This document shows, piece after piece, positions 15,555 to 25,149 of a stretch of 64,000 nt of DNA. Source of the stretch: Sphingobium naphthae (GTDB taxonomy: Bacteria; Pseudomonadota; Alphaproteobacteria; Sphingomonadales; Sphingomonadaceae). The number at the start of each line of letters is the position of its first letter. Within the stretch, counting starts at the first letter, position 1. The position numbers and the translations under genes were made by a program. The stretch lies in assembly GCF_020782235.1 (NCBI RefSeq), contig NZ_JAJGNO010000005.1, forward strand, positions 1 through 64,000. The letters are read 5' to 3'. The notes under the pieces are model-generated. The model had not been told where the DNA came from and did not search any database. It saw only the letters and a program-made list of their open reading frames with translations.

Positions 15555-16013
15555 ATGTTTTTCGGTTTGGTGAAAGAGGAAGACGCGCGCAGAACGCCCC
15601 GCAAGGCCGTCCGCTCCATTCTGGTGGTGGAGGATGAGCCGCTGGTCGCCTTCGACAATGAACATGCGCTGGAGCAGGCCGGCTATCGCATCGCCGCGAC
15701 GGTGGACGATCATGATCATGCCGTCCGCGTGATCGATGAGGGCGGCGTGGATCTGATCGTCGCCGACGTCGCGCTGCAAGGCGACAAGAATGGCATCGAT
15801 GTGGCGCGCCATGCCGCGGCGCAGGGGCTGCCCGTGCTGTTCGTGACCGGCCGCTGTCCTATCGATGCGCAGAGCCTGGCGATCGGCTGCCTCGCCAAAC
15901 CTTATTCGCCCCGGGAACTGGTGGCGGCGATCCAGGTCGTCGATGCGGTCCTGCGCGGCGCGCGGCGCCCGAAGCTGCCACCGGGCCTCAGCCTGTTCGC
16001 AGCGCGCGACTGA
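15555..16013 (+). CDS. Single-domain response regulator (CheY-like)
   Basis: A 152-aa receiver domain with no output domain. The acidic pocket is VVEDEP (E26, D27), the phospho-accepting Asp is D71 in LIVADVALQG, the switch Thr is T98 in PVLFVTG, and the conserved Lys is K115 in LAKPYSP. Single-domain receivers in sphingomonads serve in phosphorelays, including the general stress response; the PVLFVTG segment resembles the FAT-GUY-type motif of that group, which is only suggestive. Divergent from rluB, upstream of the ampG-like gene. Longer frames to 15447 lack a ribosome site. Confidence 0.75.
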   Translation: MFFGLVKEEDARRTPRKAVRSILVVEDEPLVAFDNEHALEQAGYRIAATVDDHDHAVRVIDEGGVDLIVADVALQGDKNGIDVARHAAAQGLPVLFVTGRCPIDAQSLAIGCLAKPYSPRELVAAIQVVDAVLRGARRPKLPPGLSLFAARD

Positions 16014-16093
16014 GCGACGCAATGCGCCCTTGCCTGACGCGCGACAGGCCATAAGGTGGCGCCGACTGACGCCATCGGGGAACGCGCGCATTT

Positions 16094-17419
16094 ATGACTG
16101 ACGCCACACAGGGCAATCGCAACTGGTTGGATGCCGTAAAGCCCTATGTGGAGAAAGCCCCGCTGGCGGCCTTCTTCCTGGGCGTATCGTCCGGTTTTCC
16201 CTTCGCCATGATCGGCGCGACGCTGACGACGCGTCTGGCGCAGGACGGCATCGACAAGAGAGCGGTGACCGCCTTCACCCTGGCTTTCCTCGTCTATAAT
16301 CTCAAATGGCTGTGGGCCTGGATCGTGGATGGGGTCCGCCTGCCGGTGATCGGCCGCTTGGGCCAGCGCGTATCCTGGCTGCTGGTCGCGGGCGTGTTCG
16401 TGATCGCGGCCGTGGTCAATCTGGCGCTGGTCGATCCCACGACGAGCCTGGCCCAGACTGCCTATGCCGCGATCCTGGTCGGCGTGGCAGGGGCGACCTA
16501 CGACATCGTGATCGACGCTTATCGCATCGAGATATTGAAGCCGCGGCAGCTGGGGATCGGTTCGGGCATGTCGCAATATGGCTGGCGCATCGGATCGGTC
16601 GCGGCTGGTTCCCTGGCGCTTGTTCTGGCGGCGCGCATCGGCTGGCATGGCGCCTATCTCGCATGCGCTGTGTTCGCGCTGCCGGCGATGCTGACCGGCT
16701 TGCTGCTCGGCGAGCCCGAACGGCATCGCGAGCCGGTCGCGCGTCGCGGCTTCGATGAGGTTTGGGCGTCGATCGCCGGCCCGCTCGCCGAATTCTTCCG
16801 CCGCCGCGGCGCGCTGCTGGTGCTGCTCTTCATCCTGCTGCACAAGATTGGCGACACATTGGCCAACCTGACGTTCCGCCTGCTGTTCGACGACATGGGC
16901 TACAGCAATGACGAGATCGCCATTTATGATGTCGGCATGGGCTTCTGGGCCTATCTCGCCGGCATCTTCATCGGTGGCATTCTCTACGCGCGCCTGGGCA
17001 TGAAGCGGTCGGTGCTGCTCAGCCTGGTGCTCATGTGCATCTCCAATTTCAGCTTCGCCGCCCTCGCAGCGCTGGGAAAGAGCAACTGGGGCATGGCGGG
17101 TGCGATCGGTTTCGAAAATTTCGCGAGCGGTATCGGCGGCGTCACCGTGGTCGCCTATTTCTCCGCTTTGTGCGACCTGCGCTTCACCGCGTCCCAATAT
17201 GCGCTGATCTCCGCCGCGGCGAGCATCGTTGGCCGTTTTCTGACCGGCACCACCGCCGGCGCGCTGATCGAGCGCTTCGGCTATGTCGATTTCTACCTGT
17301 TCACCACCGCCCTGGCCGTGCCGGGGATCCTCCTCTTCTGGCTGATGATGCGCGCCGGCCTGATCGACGCGAGCGTGGGCACCGCAGCGACGGAGACCAC
17401 GGCTCAGCCCGCCGCGTAG
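16094..17419 (+). CDS. AmpG-like MFS permease (muropeptide transporter family)
   Basis: A 441-aa major facilitator with about 12 membrane helices. The N-terminal APLAAFFLGVSSGFPFAMIGATLTTRLA matches the AmpG pattern. Conserved polar/charged positions follow between helices 2 and 5 (NLKWLWAWIVDGVRLP and GATYDIVIDAYRIEIL). AmpG imports GlcNAc-anhydromuropeptides for cell-wall recycling and so feeds AmpC beta-lactamase induction; that role is inferred here. No ampC or ampR lies nearby. The 3' end overlaps a convergent gene by 16 bases. Confidence 0.82.
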   Translation: MTDATQGNRNWLDAVKPYVEKAPLAAFFLGVSSGFPFAMIGATLTTRLAQDGIDKRAVTAFTLAFLVYNLKWLWAWIVDGVRLPVIGRLGQRVSWLLVAGVFVIAAVVNLALVDPTTSLAQTAYAAILVGVAGATYDIVIDAYRIEILKPRQLGIGSGMSQYGWRIGSVAAGSLALVLAARIGWHGAYLACAVFALPAMLTGLLLGEPERHREPVARRGFDEVWASIAGPLAEFFRRRGALLVLLFILLHKIGDTLANLTFRLLFDDMGYSNDEIAIYDVGMGFWAYLAGIFIGGILYARLGMKRSVLLSLVLMCISNFSFAALAALGKSNWGMAGAIGFENFASGIGGVTVVAYFSALCDLRFTASQYALISAAASIVGRFLTGTTAGALIERFGYVDFYLFTTALAVPGILLFWLMMRAGLIDASVGTAATETTAQPAA

Positions 17420-17844
17420 ATGTCCAGCGGCCGGCCCAGGTCAGCATGGGCCTGGGCGACCGCCTGCAGGCATGTGAGCGCGCCCAGCGCATGATCGTTG
17501 CCGAGCAGTTCGCTCACCTGGTCATAGGCGGCATTGGGGTCGCGCAGCGCGGCGCCGGTTGCCTGCATCATCAACGCTTCGTCAGCCGTCATGCGGGCGC
17601 AGCAGCAAGGGGCGACCATGATCTTGCGGCTGGACGCGCGCGCCAGTTCCAGCATCATCGCCCGCATCAGCACCAGCGGCCGGCGATAGCTGCGGCCGAA
17701 GGCCCCCAGCATGGCGTTGGCGGCATGGGCGTCGTTCACTCCGGCACTGGCCATCCGGCGCATGACGAACAGGAAGAGCCGGTTGCCATATCCGCCCGGA
17801 ATGGGCCGGGGCAGGTCGAGGGGGGAGGTCTCTCCATAAGCCAT
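17404..17844 (-). CDS. DUF6628-like conserved protein
   Basis: Start at 17844 (MAYGETSPLDLPRPIPGGYG). The 146-aa product has the pattern GYGNRLFLFVMRRMA..., RRPLVLMRAMMLELARAS and MVAPCCCARMTADE, with a run of three cysteines, found in a sphingomonad-restricted family I recall as DUF6628. No membrane helix or catalytic motif is obvious; the Cys cluster could bind a metal. It follows folC divergently and converges on the ampG-like gene. Confidence 0.6.
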   Translation of the reverse strand: MAYGETSPLDLPRPIPGGYGNRLFLFVMRRMASAGVNDAHAANAMLGAFGRSYRRPLVLMRAMMLELARASSRKIMVAPCCCARMTADEALMMQATGAALRDPNAAYDQVSELLGNDHALGALTCLQAVAQAHADLGRPLDIYAAG

Positions 17845-17910
17845 AGAATCGCGCCTTCTGAACTGTTCGGAAGGGCAAGATACGCTATTGCGAGTCAGTC
17901 GCAAGTCTAT

Positions 17911-19245
17911 TCAGTCGGGTAATTGCGCATTCAGTCGCAAAATCTGCCCGGCGAGATAGAGCGATCCGCCGATCAGCAGCTTGGGTGCCGTCTCTCCATC
18001 GGCGGCGGCGCTGGCAGCAACCGCGCCGATGGCCGCTTCGGGCGACTCATGTGCGGTGCAGCCGATGCCCCAGCGATCGGCAATGGCGGCGAAGCGCGCG
18101 GGCGCATGATGATCGTGGCCGGGCACGGGAAGCGCATGGATATGGCCGACCACCCCGGCGAAGGGCGCCAGGAAGGCGTCGGTATCCTTGTTGGCGAGCA
18201 TGCCGATGATGAGGTGCAACTTCCCCCCTTCAAGCCGCTCGGCCGTGAAATAAGCGGCGATCGCTTCGCCCGCGCCGGCATTATGCCCGCCATCCAGCCA
18301 TGCGCTCGTGCCGGCCGGCAGCGGCGCCAGCAGCGGCCCATGGTCGAGCCGCTGGAGGCGCGCGGGCCATTGCGCCCACAGCGGGGCGGCCTTGATCGCC
18401 GCTTCGGAGAGGGACACCGCCGCCTGGTGGCGCAGCATGGCGAAGGCGAGCGCGGCATTCTGAACCTGATGCGCCCCGGCCAGGCGCGGCAGCGGCGTGT
18501 CGAGCCGACCCTGCGCATCGCGATAATGGAGCCGATCACGATAGGTCGCCGCGTCCCAGCCATCGCCCTGGCCGATCCAGCGCGTGCCGGCCTTCTCCGC
18601 CGCGGCTTCCATCACGGGGAAGAGCGACTCGGGGTAGCGCTGCGTCACCAGCGGCGCGCCCGCCTTGGCGATGCCCGCCTTCTCCGCGGCGATCTGCGCC
18701 AGCGTGTCGCCCAGGAAAGCCTGATGATCAATGCCCAGTTGCGCGACGCCGCACACCACCGGATCGACGATCACATTGGTCGCGTCGAGCCGCCCGCCCA
18801 GGCCCACCTCGACGATGCAGGCGTCGGCCGTCTGTTCGGCGAAGGCCAGGAAGGCGGCCGTCGTCGTCACTTCGAAAAAGCTGGCATTGACCCCTTCGGC
18901 AATGTCCAGCACCCGCGCCAGATATCCGGCCAGCGGCGCATCCTCGATCAACTGGCCGGCGACGCGAATGCGCTCGTTGAACCGGACGAGATGGGGCGAG
19001 GTGAAGACATGGACGCTCTTGCCGTCCGCCTCCATGGCCGCGCGCAGGAAGGCGCAGGTCGAACCCTTGCCATTGGTGCCCGCGACATGGAAAACCGGCG
19101 GCAGCGCGCGATGCGGGTCGCCCAGCCGCTCCAGCAGGCGAGTGATCCGCTCCAGCCCCAATATGTCCGCGCCCGGCGAAAGCGCCCAAAGCCGGTCAAG
19201 CTGCGCCTGGACCTGCGGATCGTCGGAAACGGCATGGTCGGCCAT
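17911..19245 (-). CDS. folC: Bifunctional dihydrofolate synthase/folylpolyglutamate synthase
   Basis: An ATP-dependent Mur-ligase-type enzyme that adds glutamate to dihydropteroate and then to reduced folates. The P-loop is HVAGTNGKGSTCAFLRA at about 47-63; TSPHLVRFNERI is the folate-binding segment, and GGRLDATNVI and HQAFLGDTLAQIAAEKAGI are signature blocks. The 444-aa length is normal. It is the last gene of trpB-trpA-accD-folC, with a 30-base gap after accD, the usual alphaproteobacterial order. Confidence 0.95.
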   Translation of the reverse strand: MADHAVSDDPQVQAQLDRLWALSPGADILGLERITRLLERLGDPHRALPPVFHVAGTNGKGSTCAFLRAAMEADGKSVHVFTSPHLVRFNERIRVAGQLIEDAPLAGYLARVLDIAEGVNASFFEVTTTAAFLAFAEQTADACIVEVGLGGRLDATNVIVDPVVCGVAQLGIDHQAFLGDTLAQIAAEKAGIAKAGAPLVTQRYPESLFPVMEAAAEKAGTRWIGQGDGWDAATYRDRLHYRDAQGRLDTPLPRLAGAHQVQNAALAFAMLRHQAAVSLSEAAIKAAPLWAQWPARLQRLDHGPLLAPLPAGTSAWLDGGHNAGAGEAIAAYFTAERLEGGKLHLIIGMLANKDTDAFLAPFAGVVGHIHALPVPGHDHHAPARFAAIADRWGIGCTAHESPEAAIGAVAASAAADGETAPKLLIGGSLYLAGQILRLNAQLPD

Positions 19246-19275
19246 TGCGCGTGCCCCCGGTTGGCGCGGCAGGAA

Positions 19276-20127
19276 TCAGGCGGCGGCGCGTGGGCGAAGA
19301 TAGCCGATCACGCGCGCCAGCGTATCGCGCAATTCGCTGCGATGGACGACCATGTCGAGCATCCCGTGATCGAGCAGATATTCGGCGCGCTGGAAGCCCT
19401 CGGGCAGCTTCTCGCGGATCGTGCTTTCGATCACGCGCTGGCCGGCAAAGCCGATCAGCGCATTGGGCTCGGCGATCTGGATGTCACCCAGCATCGCATA
19501 GCTGGCGGTGACGCCCCCCGTGGTCGGATCGGTCAGCACGACGATATAGGGCAGGCCCGCCGCATGCAGCTTCTGGATGGCGACGGTCGCGCGCGGCATC
19601 TGCATCAGCGACAAAATGCCTTCCTGCATCCGCGCGCCGCCGGCGGCGGTGAAGATGACATAGGGGCAACCATGCGCGATCGCGTCGTTCACGCCCTGGA
19701 TGAAGGCAGCTCCCACGCCCATGCCCATGGAGCCGCCCATGAAAGCGAAATTCTGCACGCCCATCACCAGCGGCACATCGTCGATCGCGCCGCGCGCATT
19801 GATCAGCGCATCCTGGTCGCCGGTCGCGCCGCGCGCCGCCTTGATTCGGTCGGGATAGCGCTTGGTGTCGCGGAACTTCAGCGGGTCCTCGGGCACATGC
19901 GGCGTCGGCAGCAGGATGAAGCCGGCATCCAATATCTGCTCGAACCGCGCAGCGGGCCCGATGCGCCCATGATGATCGCAGCGGGGGCAGACGGACAGAT
20001 TTTCCTCCCACTCCTTGATGAACACCATTTCCGCGCAGGCCGGGCATTTATGCCACAGCGTTTCGGCGGTGGTTTCCTTCTTGGCGATGAAGGGAAGGGC
20101 GTTGCGGACGCGATTGATCCAGCTCAT
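19276..20127 (-). CDS. accD: Acetyl-CoA carboxylase carboxyltransferase subunit beta
   Basis: With AccA it transfers CO2 from carboxybiotin to acetyl-CoA, giving malonyl-CoA for fatty-acid synthesis. The N-terminal zinc finger is CPACAEMVF ... [10 protein letters not shown] (about 28-50). The crotonase-like core contains [11 protein letters not shown] and [13 protein letters not shown], the oxyanion and CoA-binding loops. The start at 20127 ([14 protein letters not shown]) overlaps the trpA stop as ATGA; 283 aa is normal. Confidence 0.96.
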   Translation of the reverse strand: MSWINRVRNALPFIAKKETTAETLWHKCPACAEMVFIKEWEENLSVCPRCDHHGRIGPAARFEQILDAGFILLPTPHVPEDPLKFRDTKRYPDRIKAARGATGDQDALINARGAIDDVPLVMGVQNFAFMGGSMGMGVGAAFIQGVNDAIAHGCPYVIFTAAGGARMQEGILSLMQMPRATVAIQKLHAAGLPYIVVLTDPTTGGVTASYAMLGDIQIAEPNALIGFAGQRVIESTIREKLPEGFQRAEYLLDHGMLDMVVHRSELRDTLARVIGYLRPRAAA

Positions 20128-20942
20128 GCGGCGGTCTCTTGGGCTTGGGTGGTGAGCGCACCGCGCAGGGCGGCGACGAAATCCTGGACGAAGGGGGCGG
20201 CGGCATCGCCATGGCTGCCGACGATGTCGACGATCGCCGATCCGACGACGACGCCATCGGCGACGCGGCCGATCGCGGCGGCCTGTTCGGGCGAACGCAC
20301 GCCGAAGCCGACGGCGATGGGCAAGTCGGTTGCGGCCTTCAGCCGGGCGACGGCGATCTCGATCGACGCCTGCGCCGCCTGCTGCTTGCCGGTCACCCCA
20401 GCAACCGCGACATGATAGAGGAAGCCGCTGGCGCCCTGGAGCACGGCGGGCAGGCGCTGCGCGTCGGTCGTGGGCGTGGCGAGCCGCACCAGATGGACGC
20501 CGGCCGCGCGCAGGGTGGGGCCGATTTCGGCATCTTCCTCGGGCGGCACATCCACGCAGATGACGCCATCGACACCCGCCGCCTTGCATTGCTCGGCGAA
20601 CCAGTCGGCCCCGCGGGCCAGCATCGGATTGGCATAGCCCATCAGCACCAGCGGCGTGTCGGCATGGCGCGCGCGGAACTCGGTGGCGAGCGCGAACACG
20701 TCCCTGGTCCGCGTGCCCGATCCCAGGCTGCGCAGATTGGCCAGCTCGATCGCCGGGCCGTCGGCCATAGGGTCGGTAAAGGGCATACCCAGTTCGATAA
20801 TGTCTGCCCCGCCCGCGACCATCGCGTCGAGAATGGCGGGCGTAGCCGCCACGTCGGGGTCGCCAGCGGTCACGAACGTGATCAGCGCGGCGCGGCCCTG
20901 CGCCTTACAAGCGGCGAAGCGGGTGGAGAGACGATCAGCCAT
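20124..20942 (-). CDS. trpA: Tryptophan synthase alpha subunit
   Basis: Cleaves indole-3-glycerol phosphate to indole and glyceraldehyde-3-phosphate and channels indole to TrpB. The catalytic Glu and Asp are in [18 protein letters not shown] (about 47-64), and the phosphate-binding glycines are in VAVAGVTG and [14 protein letters not shown] take ATG at 20942 ([20 protein letters not shown]); the frame continues to 21014, but that part is a REP-like intergenic repeat. The 272-aa length is normal. Confidence 0.95.
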   Translation of the reverse strand: MADRLSTRFAACKAQGRAALITFVTAGDPDVAATPAILDAMVAGGADIIELGMPFTDPMADGPAIELANLRSLGSGTRTRDVFALATEFRARHADTPLVLMGYANPMLARGADWFAEQCKAAGVDGVICVDVPPEEDAEIGPTLRAAGVHLVRLATPTTDAQRLPAVLQGASGFLYHVAVAGVTGKQQAAQASIEIAVARLKAATDLPIAVGFGVRSPEQAAAIGRVADGVVVGSAIVDIVGSHGDAAAPFVQDFVAALRGALTTQAQETAA

Positions 20943-20959
20943 GCGCGGTTCCAACCATC

Positions 20960-21049
20960 CGTTCGCCCTGAGCTTGTCGAAGGGCCATTTTCTCTTCGGT
21001 GCCCTGACCATCACCGGCCAGGAGCATCGACTGGCTGAGCCCGAACGGG
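20960..21049. repeat. REP/BIME-like repeat pair between trpB and trpA
   Basis: Position 20960-20985 reads CGTTCGCCCTGAGCTTGTCG then AAGGGC, an imperfect hairpin (GCCCT ... AGGGC) typical of the short palindromic repeat spread through sphingomonad genomes. An inverted partial copy, GGCTGAGCCCGAACGGG, lies at 21033-21049. Together they form a two-armed element in the only sizeable gap of the trpB-trpA-accD-folC cluster, where it could stabilise or attenuate the message. Confidence 0.7.
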
Positions 21050-21071
21050 ATGGGAGAGTATAGGCAGGCGC

Positions 21072-22322
21072 TCACATCTCCACTCCCAACGCGTCGGCGA
21101 CGGTGAAGATGTCCTTGTCGCCCCGGCCCGACAGGTTGACGACGATGATCCTGTCCGCGTCCAGCGTCGGCGCGACCTGCTCGGCGGCGGCGATGGCGTG
21201 CGCGGATTCCAGCGCGGGAATGATGCCTTCCAGCCGCGAGAGCGTCTGGAAGCTCTCCAGCGCCTCATCATCCTTGATCGGCATATATTTCACCCGGCCG
21301 ATCTCGTGTAGCCAGCTATGTTCCGGGCCGATGCCGGGATAGTCCAGGCCGGCCGAAATGCTGTGCGCTTCGGTGATCTGGCCGTCCTCATCCTGCAGCA
21401 GATAGGTGCGGTTGCCGTGCAGGATGCCGGACTTGCCGCCGGCCAGGCTCGCGGCATGTTTCCGGTGCAGTCCTTCGCCCGCCGCCTCAACGCCGATCAT
21501 CGCGACTTCGGGATCGTCGAGGAAGGGGTGGAACATGCCAATCGCATTGGATCCGCCGCCGACCGGCGCGATCAGCATGTCGGGCAGGCGGCCTTCGGCC
21601 TCCAGCATCTGCGCGCGGGTTTCCTTGCCGATCACCGACTGGAAATCGCGCACCAGTTCGGGATAGGGGTGCGGCCCCGCCGCCGTGCCGATGATGTAGA
21701 AGGTGTCATGCACATTCGACACCCAGTGGCGCAGCGCATCGTTCATCGAATCCTTCAGCGTCGACGATCCCGAATGAACCGGGATCACTTCGGCGCCGAG
21801 CAGCTTCATGCGAAACACGTTGGGCTTCTGCCGTTCGACGTCCTTCGCGCCCATGAAGATCTTGCATTCCAGGCCGAACAGGGCGGCGACCGTCGCGGTG
21901 GCGACGCCATGCTGGCCCGCGCCCGTTTCGGCGATGACCTTCTTCTTGCCCATGCGCCGGGCGAGCAGCGCCTGGCCGATGCAATTGTTGATCTTGTGCG
22001 CGCCGGTGTGATTGAGCTCTTCGCGCTTGAGGTAGATTTTCGCGCCTTTTCCCGGCTCCGCCTTGGCGCGCAGCGCTTCGGTCAGGCGCTCGGCATAATA
22101 AAGCGGGTTGGGCCGACCGACATAGGTGCGCAGCAGTTCGGCGAATTCGGCGTCGAACGCCGGGTCGGCCTTCGCCGCCTTGTAGACTTTCTCCAGCTCC
22201 AGGATCAGCGGCATCAATGTTTCGGCGACGTAACGACCGCCGAACGCCCCGAAATGCCCATGGGCGTCGGGCTGGCTGCGCAGGCTGTTGGGCAAGCTGG
22301 TCGGAGCAAGAATATCGGTCAT
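21072..22322 (-). CDS. trpB: Tryptophan synthase beta subunit
   Basis: A PLP enzyme that condenses indole with serine to give tryptophan. The PLP lysine lies in [14 protein letters not shown] (about residues 98-111). The phosphate-binding glycine loop is [11 protein letters not shown], and [17 protein letters not shown] is the substrate loop. The 416-aa length and N-terminal [22 protein letters not shown] are standard. Operon trpF-trpB-trpA with accD and folC. Confidence 0.97.
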   Translation of the reverse strand: MTDILAPTSLPNSLRSQPDAHGHFGAFGGRYVAETLMPLILELEKVYKAAKADPAFDAEFAELLRTYVGRPNPLYYAERLTEALRAKAEPGKGAKIYLKREELNHTGAHKINNCIGQALLARRMGKKKVIAETGAGQHGVATATVAALFGLECKIFMGAKDVERQKPNVFRMKLLGAEVIPVHSGSSTLKDSMNDALRHWVSNVHDTFYIIGTAAGPHPYPELVRDFQSVIGKETRAQMLEAEGRLPDMLIAPVGGGSNAIGMFHPFLDDPEVAMIGVEAAGEGLHRKHAASLAGGKSGILHGNRTYLLQDEDGQITEAHSISAGLDYPGIGPEHSWLHEIGRVKYMPIKDDEALESFQTLSRLEGIIPALESAHAIAAAEQVAPTLDADRIIVVNLSGRGDKDIFTVADALGVEM

Positions 22323-22421
22323 GAAATCGGTCTTTCCGGGACAGAAGATGGGCGTTCGCTTCGGGAAGGGGAAGCGATCAGCGCCATCGTTGTCCGATGC
22401 GCATGACGAAGGGCGTCTGCG

Positions 22422-23066
22422 TCAACATGCGTCCACCGCTTTGCAGAAGGCCATGATCTTGTCCACACTCTTGATGCCGGGCGCATCCTCGACGCCCGAC
22501 GAAACGTCGATCAACGGGGCGCCTGTGGTGGCGATGGCGGTGCAGACGGTGTCGATCGACAGGCCGCCCGACAGGCCCCAGGGCATGGACAGGGCGGCGC
22601 CGCGCAGCAGCGTCCAGTCGAAGCGCAGGCCCATGCCGCCGGGCAGCGCCGCGCCATCGGGCGTTTTGGCGTCGAACAGCAGCCGGTCGACCGCGCCCGT
22701 GTAGGCCGCAGCGGCATCGATGTCCGACCGGGTCTTGACCGAAATCGCCTTCCACACCGGCAGGCTGAAGCGCTGACGAATGGCGGCGCTGCGTTCCGGA
22801 CTTTCCTTGCCATGCAGTTGCAGCGCGGTGATCGCGCCTGTTTGCACGATCTGCGCCAGCTGCGCGTCGTCGGCATCGACCACCACCGCGACCCGCTCAA
22901 CATGCGAAGGCACTGCGGCGGCCAGCGCGCGCATTTGCTCGGGCTCGACGTGGCGCGGGCTCCGGCCGAAATGGACGAAGCCCAGATGGCTGGCCCCCGC
23001 GCGCACCGCGGCGCCCACCGTCTCGGCGGTCGACAGGCCGCAAATCTTGATCGCGAGTCGGGACAT
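22422..23066 (-). CDS. trpF: Phosphoribosylanthranilate isomerase
   Basis: Catalyses the Amadori rearrangement of phosphoribosylanthranilate in tryptophan synthesis. The TIM-barrel protein has its catalytic Cys in IKICGLS at the N-terminus and catalytic Asp in RLLFDAKTP. The phosphate-binding end WGLSGGLSIDTV and the final SSGVEDAPGIKSVDKI are signatures. The 214-aa length is normal. About 100 bases separate it from trpB. Confidence 0.95.
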   Translation of the reverse strand: MSRLAIKICGLSTAETVGAAVRAGASHLGFVHFGRSPRHVEPEQMRALAAAVPSHVERVAVVVDADDAQLAQIVQTGAITALQLHGKESPERSAAIRQRFSLPVWKAISVKTRSDIDAAAAYTGAVDRLLFDAKTPDGAALPGGMGLRFDWTLLRGAALSMPWGLSGGLSIDTVCTAIATTGAPLIDVSSGVEDAPGIKSVDKIMAFCKAVDAC

Positions 23067-23075
23067 GCCGGCGCT

Positions 23076-23963
23076 TTAGCCGCGATCGGGCGCGAAGTCA
23101 CATGGCGGCCGGTGCCCCTCGGCCGTCAGGTCCATGTCGTGCAGCGCCAGCCATTGGTCGGCATGAGCGATGCACGCGCGGCCCAGATAGGCGTCCAGCG
23201 CCGCGACGATCGCCTCGTCGCTCAGCGCGCCCGGATCGAGCGGGGGATGCCAGTGCAGGTCGAAATGCGGCCCCTGGGTGCGCAGCAGATAGAAGGGCAG
23301 GATGCGCGCGCCCACCTTGCGCGCGAGCCGCAGCGCGATCGACAGATTGCCCGATGGGGGCAGGGGGCGCCCGAAGGTCGGGAACCAGACCTGCCGTTCG
23401 CGCCGCTCGTCGGCCAATATGTAGAGCGTGGCGCGGTCCTTTTGCGTCAGATGTTTCAGCACCCCGCGCGCCGCGCCTTCGCCGCCGATCGCCTCGCCCA
23501 TATAGCTTGATCGCGCTTTCTTGAGCTGCGCCGCGATGCGCGGATCTTCGGGATCTTCATAGACGCCAAGGCCCGGCCGGTCCGTCGACCATTTGATATG
23601 CGCGGCGAGCAGATCCCAATTGCCGAGATGACAGGTGAAGGCGATCATCGGGCCGGGGCCATCCAGCACTGCATCATAGCCCGCCTTGTCGATCACGCGC
23701 ACATGGGCGTCATTGACCAGCCGGTCGATATTGGCGAGCTCCGCCAGGGTGCGGCCGACATTGATCCAGCGCCGGGTCAGCATCGCCTCCCGCTCGGGCT
23801 GCGACAGGTCGGGTCGCAGGATCGCCAGATTGGCGCGCGCTCGCGCATCGCGCAGCTTCATCCGGCGGCGGGCGACATGCACGGACAACCAGCCGCCCAG
23901 CCAGGACGCAAGGCCCGCGGGCAGCCATCGCAACATCCAGAAAAGAAAGGGGTTGGAGAGCAT
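23076..23963 (-). CDS. LpxL/HtrB-family acyltransferase
   Basis: A 295-aa membrane-anchored acyltransferase of the lipid A biosynthesis family. It has an N-terminal hydrophobic segment (FLFWMLRWLPAGLASWLGGW), the catalytic H-x4-D motif in TCHLGNWDLL, and later RRERQVWFPTFGRPLPPSGN, where acyl acceptor binding occurs. Sphingomonads mostly lack classical LPS and use glycosphingolipids, so the acceptor may not be lipid A. Start ATG at 23963 follows GGCGGGACG; upstream ATGs exist to 24068. It ends 9 bases before trpF and may be co-transcribed with it. Confidence 0.82.
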   Translation of the reverse strand: MLSNPFLFWMLRWLPAGLASWLGGWLSVHVARRRMKLRDARARANLAILRPDLSQPEREAMLTRRWINVGRTLAELANIDRLVNDAHVRVIDKAGYDAVLDGPGPMIAFTCHLGNWDLLAAHIKWSTDRPGLGVYEDPEDPRIAAQLKKARSSYMGEAIGGEGAARGVLKHLTQKDRATLYILADERRERQVWFPTFGRPLPPSGNLSIALRLARKVGARILPFYLLRTQGPHFDLHWHPPLDPGALSDEAIVAALDAYLGRACIAHADQWLALHDMDLTAEGHRPPCDFAPDRG

Positions 23964-24015
23964 CGTCCCGCCGTCATACAGCAGCATTGCGGACGGTAAA
24001 GGGGCAGGCGCGAAC

Positions 24016-25149
24016 ATGCTGTGGGTCTGGATATTGCTGCAGGCGCTGACGCTGCTGGGGGTGGCCAATTATCTGCACAACCTGCCGGCCGAGCGGAAGG
24101 AGGAAACGCCGGATGGCGTCGTGGTCATCCTCAGCGTGCGGGACGATTGGGATGGCGCGCCCGACCTCATCGCTCGGCTGAAGGCGCAGAGCGCGCCGCA
24201 TCGTCTGTTGCTGGCGACATCGGGCGCCTGCCCGGCGGCGCGCCTGCTGGCTGCCCGGGAGGGCGCGTGGGTGCAGCTGGTCTCTGCAGGAGTCGCGCGG
24301 GATGAAGGGCAGAAGGTCCACAAGCTGCGCGCCGCCCTGCGCGCGCTGCGTCCGGCTGACCGCTACCTCATCTTCATCGACGCCGACATAGCGCCGCCGC
24401 AGCGGCTGATCGGGCGGCTGCTCTTCCCGCTGGTGCGCGACAAGGCGGACATCGTCACTGGCTATCGCTTGCTGCTGCCCGCGCGCGGCTGGATGCCGCC
24501 GCTGGTCGGCGCTGTGGAAATGCAGCTGGCGACCATGCCGCGCGCGCCCGACGCGACCATGCCCTGGGGCGGCGCGATGGCGATGACGCGCGAAGTCGCC
24601 GACCGGCTTGGCCTGGACGCGGTGCTGGCGGGCCGTTTGTCGGACGACATGGCGATCGGCCTGGCCGGTTGGCGCGCGAAGCTGCGGATGCGGCCGGTGC
24701 GCGACCTGCTGGTCGCGAGCCCGCTGGAAGGCGCGTTCGCGCCGCTCTGGGCTTTTGGCGTACGCCAATATCGGCACATCGTCACCAACAGCCCGGGCAT
24801 GTGGGCGCTGGCGACCCTGGGTGTCGCGATCCAGTCTGTCGGCTGGGCCTGGGCGCTTGGCTGGGGCGGCTGGGGCGCAGTCGCGATCGGCTATGGCGCG
24901 GCCTGGGGCCGGGCGCTGCTGCGCTGGCGCATCCTGCGCGCCGTGCTGGAGCCGGGCCAGATGATGTCCGCCCGCCGATCCCTCTACTGGGACGCGCTCG
25001 CGCCCTTCTTGCCTCTTTGGGCGCATCTGGCGGTGCAGCTTCAGGCCGCCACGTCCAACCGCATAGGCTGGGGCGGCTGGACCTACCGCGTCGAGCGCGG
25101 GCGGGTCACGGACATGGTGCGAGACCAGACCGATTCATCACCGTCGTAG
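24016..25149 (+). CDS. Family 2 glycosyltransferase, ceramide-glucosyltransferase-like
   Basis: A 377-aa protein with an N-terminal membrane helix and a C-terminal pair of helices. The catalytic layout matches the ceramide glucosyltransferase/HpnI branch: D-x-D in FIDADIAPP (D122, D124), WGGAMAM, a third Asp in LSDDMAIG, and RQYRH in place of the (Q/R)xxRW motif. It probably adds a sugar to a lipid on the cytoplasmic membrane face. Sphingomonads make glycosphingolipids and hopanoids, so either acceptor is plausible. Divergent from the LpxL-like acyltransferase, with starts 52 bases apart. The 3' end overlaps the convergent DoxX gene by 12 bases. Confidence 0.75.
   Translation: MLWVWILLQALTLLGVANYLHNLPAERKEETPDGVVVILSVRDDWDGAPDLIARLKAQSAPHRLLLATSGACPAARLLAAREGAWVQLVSAGVARDEGQKVHKLRAALRALRPADRYLIFIDADIAPPQRLIGRLLFPLVRDKADIVTGYRLLLPARGWMPPLVGAVEMQLATMPRAPDATMPWGGAMAMTREVADRLGLDAVLAGRLSDDMAIGLAGWRAKLRMRPVRDLLVASPLEGAFAPLWAFGVRQYRHIVTNSPGMWALATLGVAIQSVGWAWALGWGGWGAVAIGYGAAWGRALLRWRILRAVLEPGQMMSARRSLYWDALAPFLPLWAHLAVQLQAATSNRIGWGGWTYRVERGRVTDMVRDQTDSSPS

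Noticed and set aside
17923-20415. 830-codon plus-strand frame over folC, accD and trpA
   Set aside because: An antisense frame kept open by GC-rich codon bias; it spans three well-supported genes.
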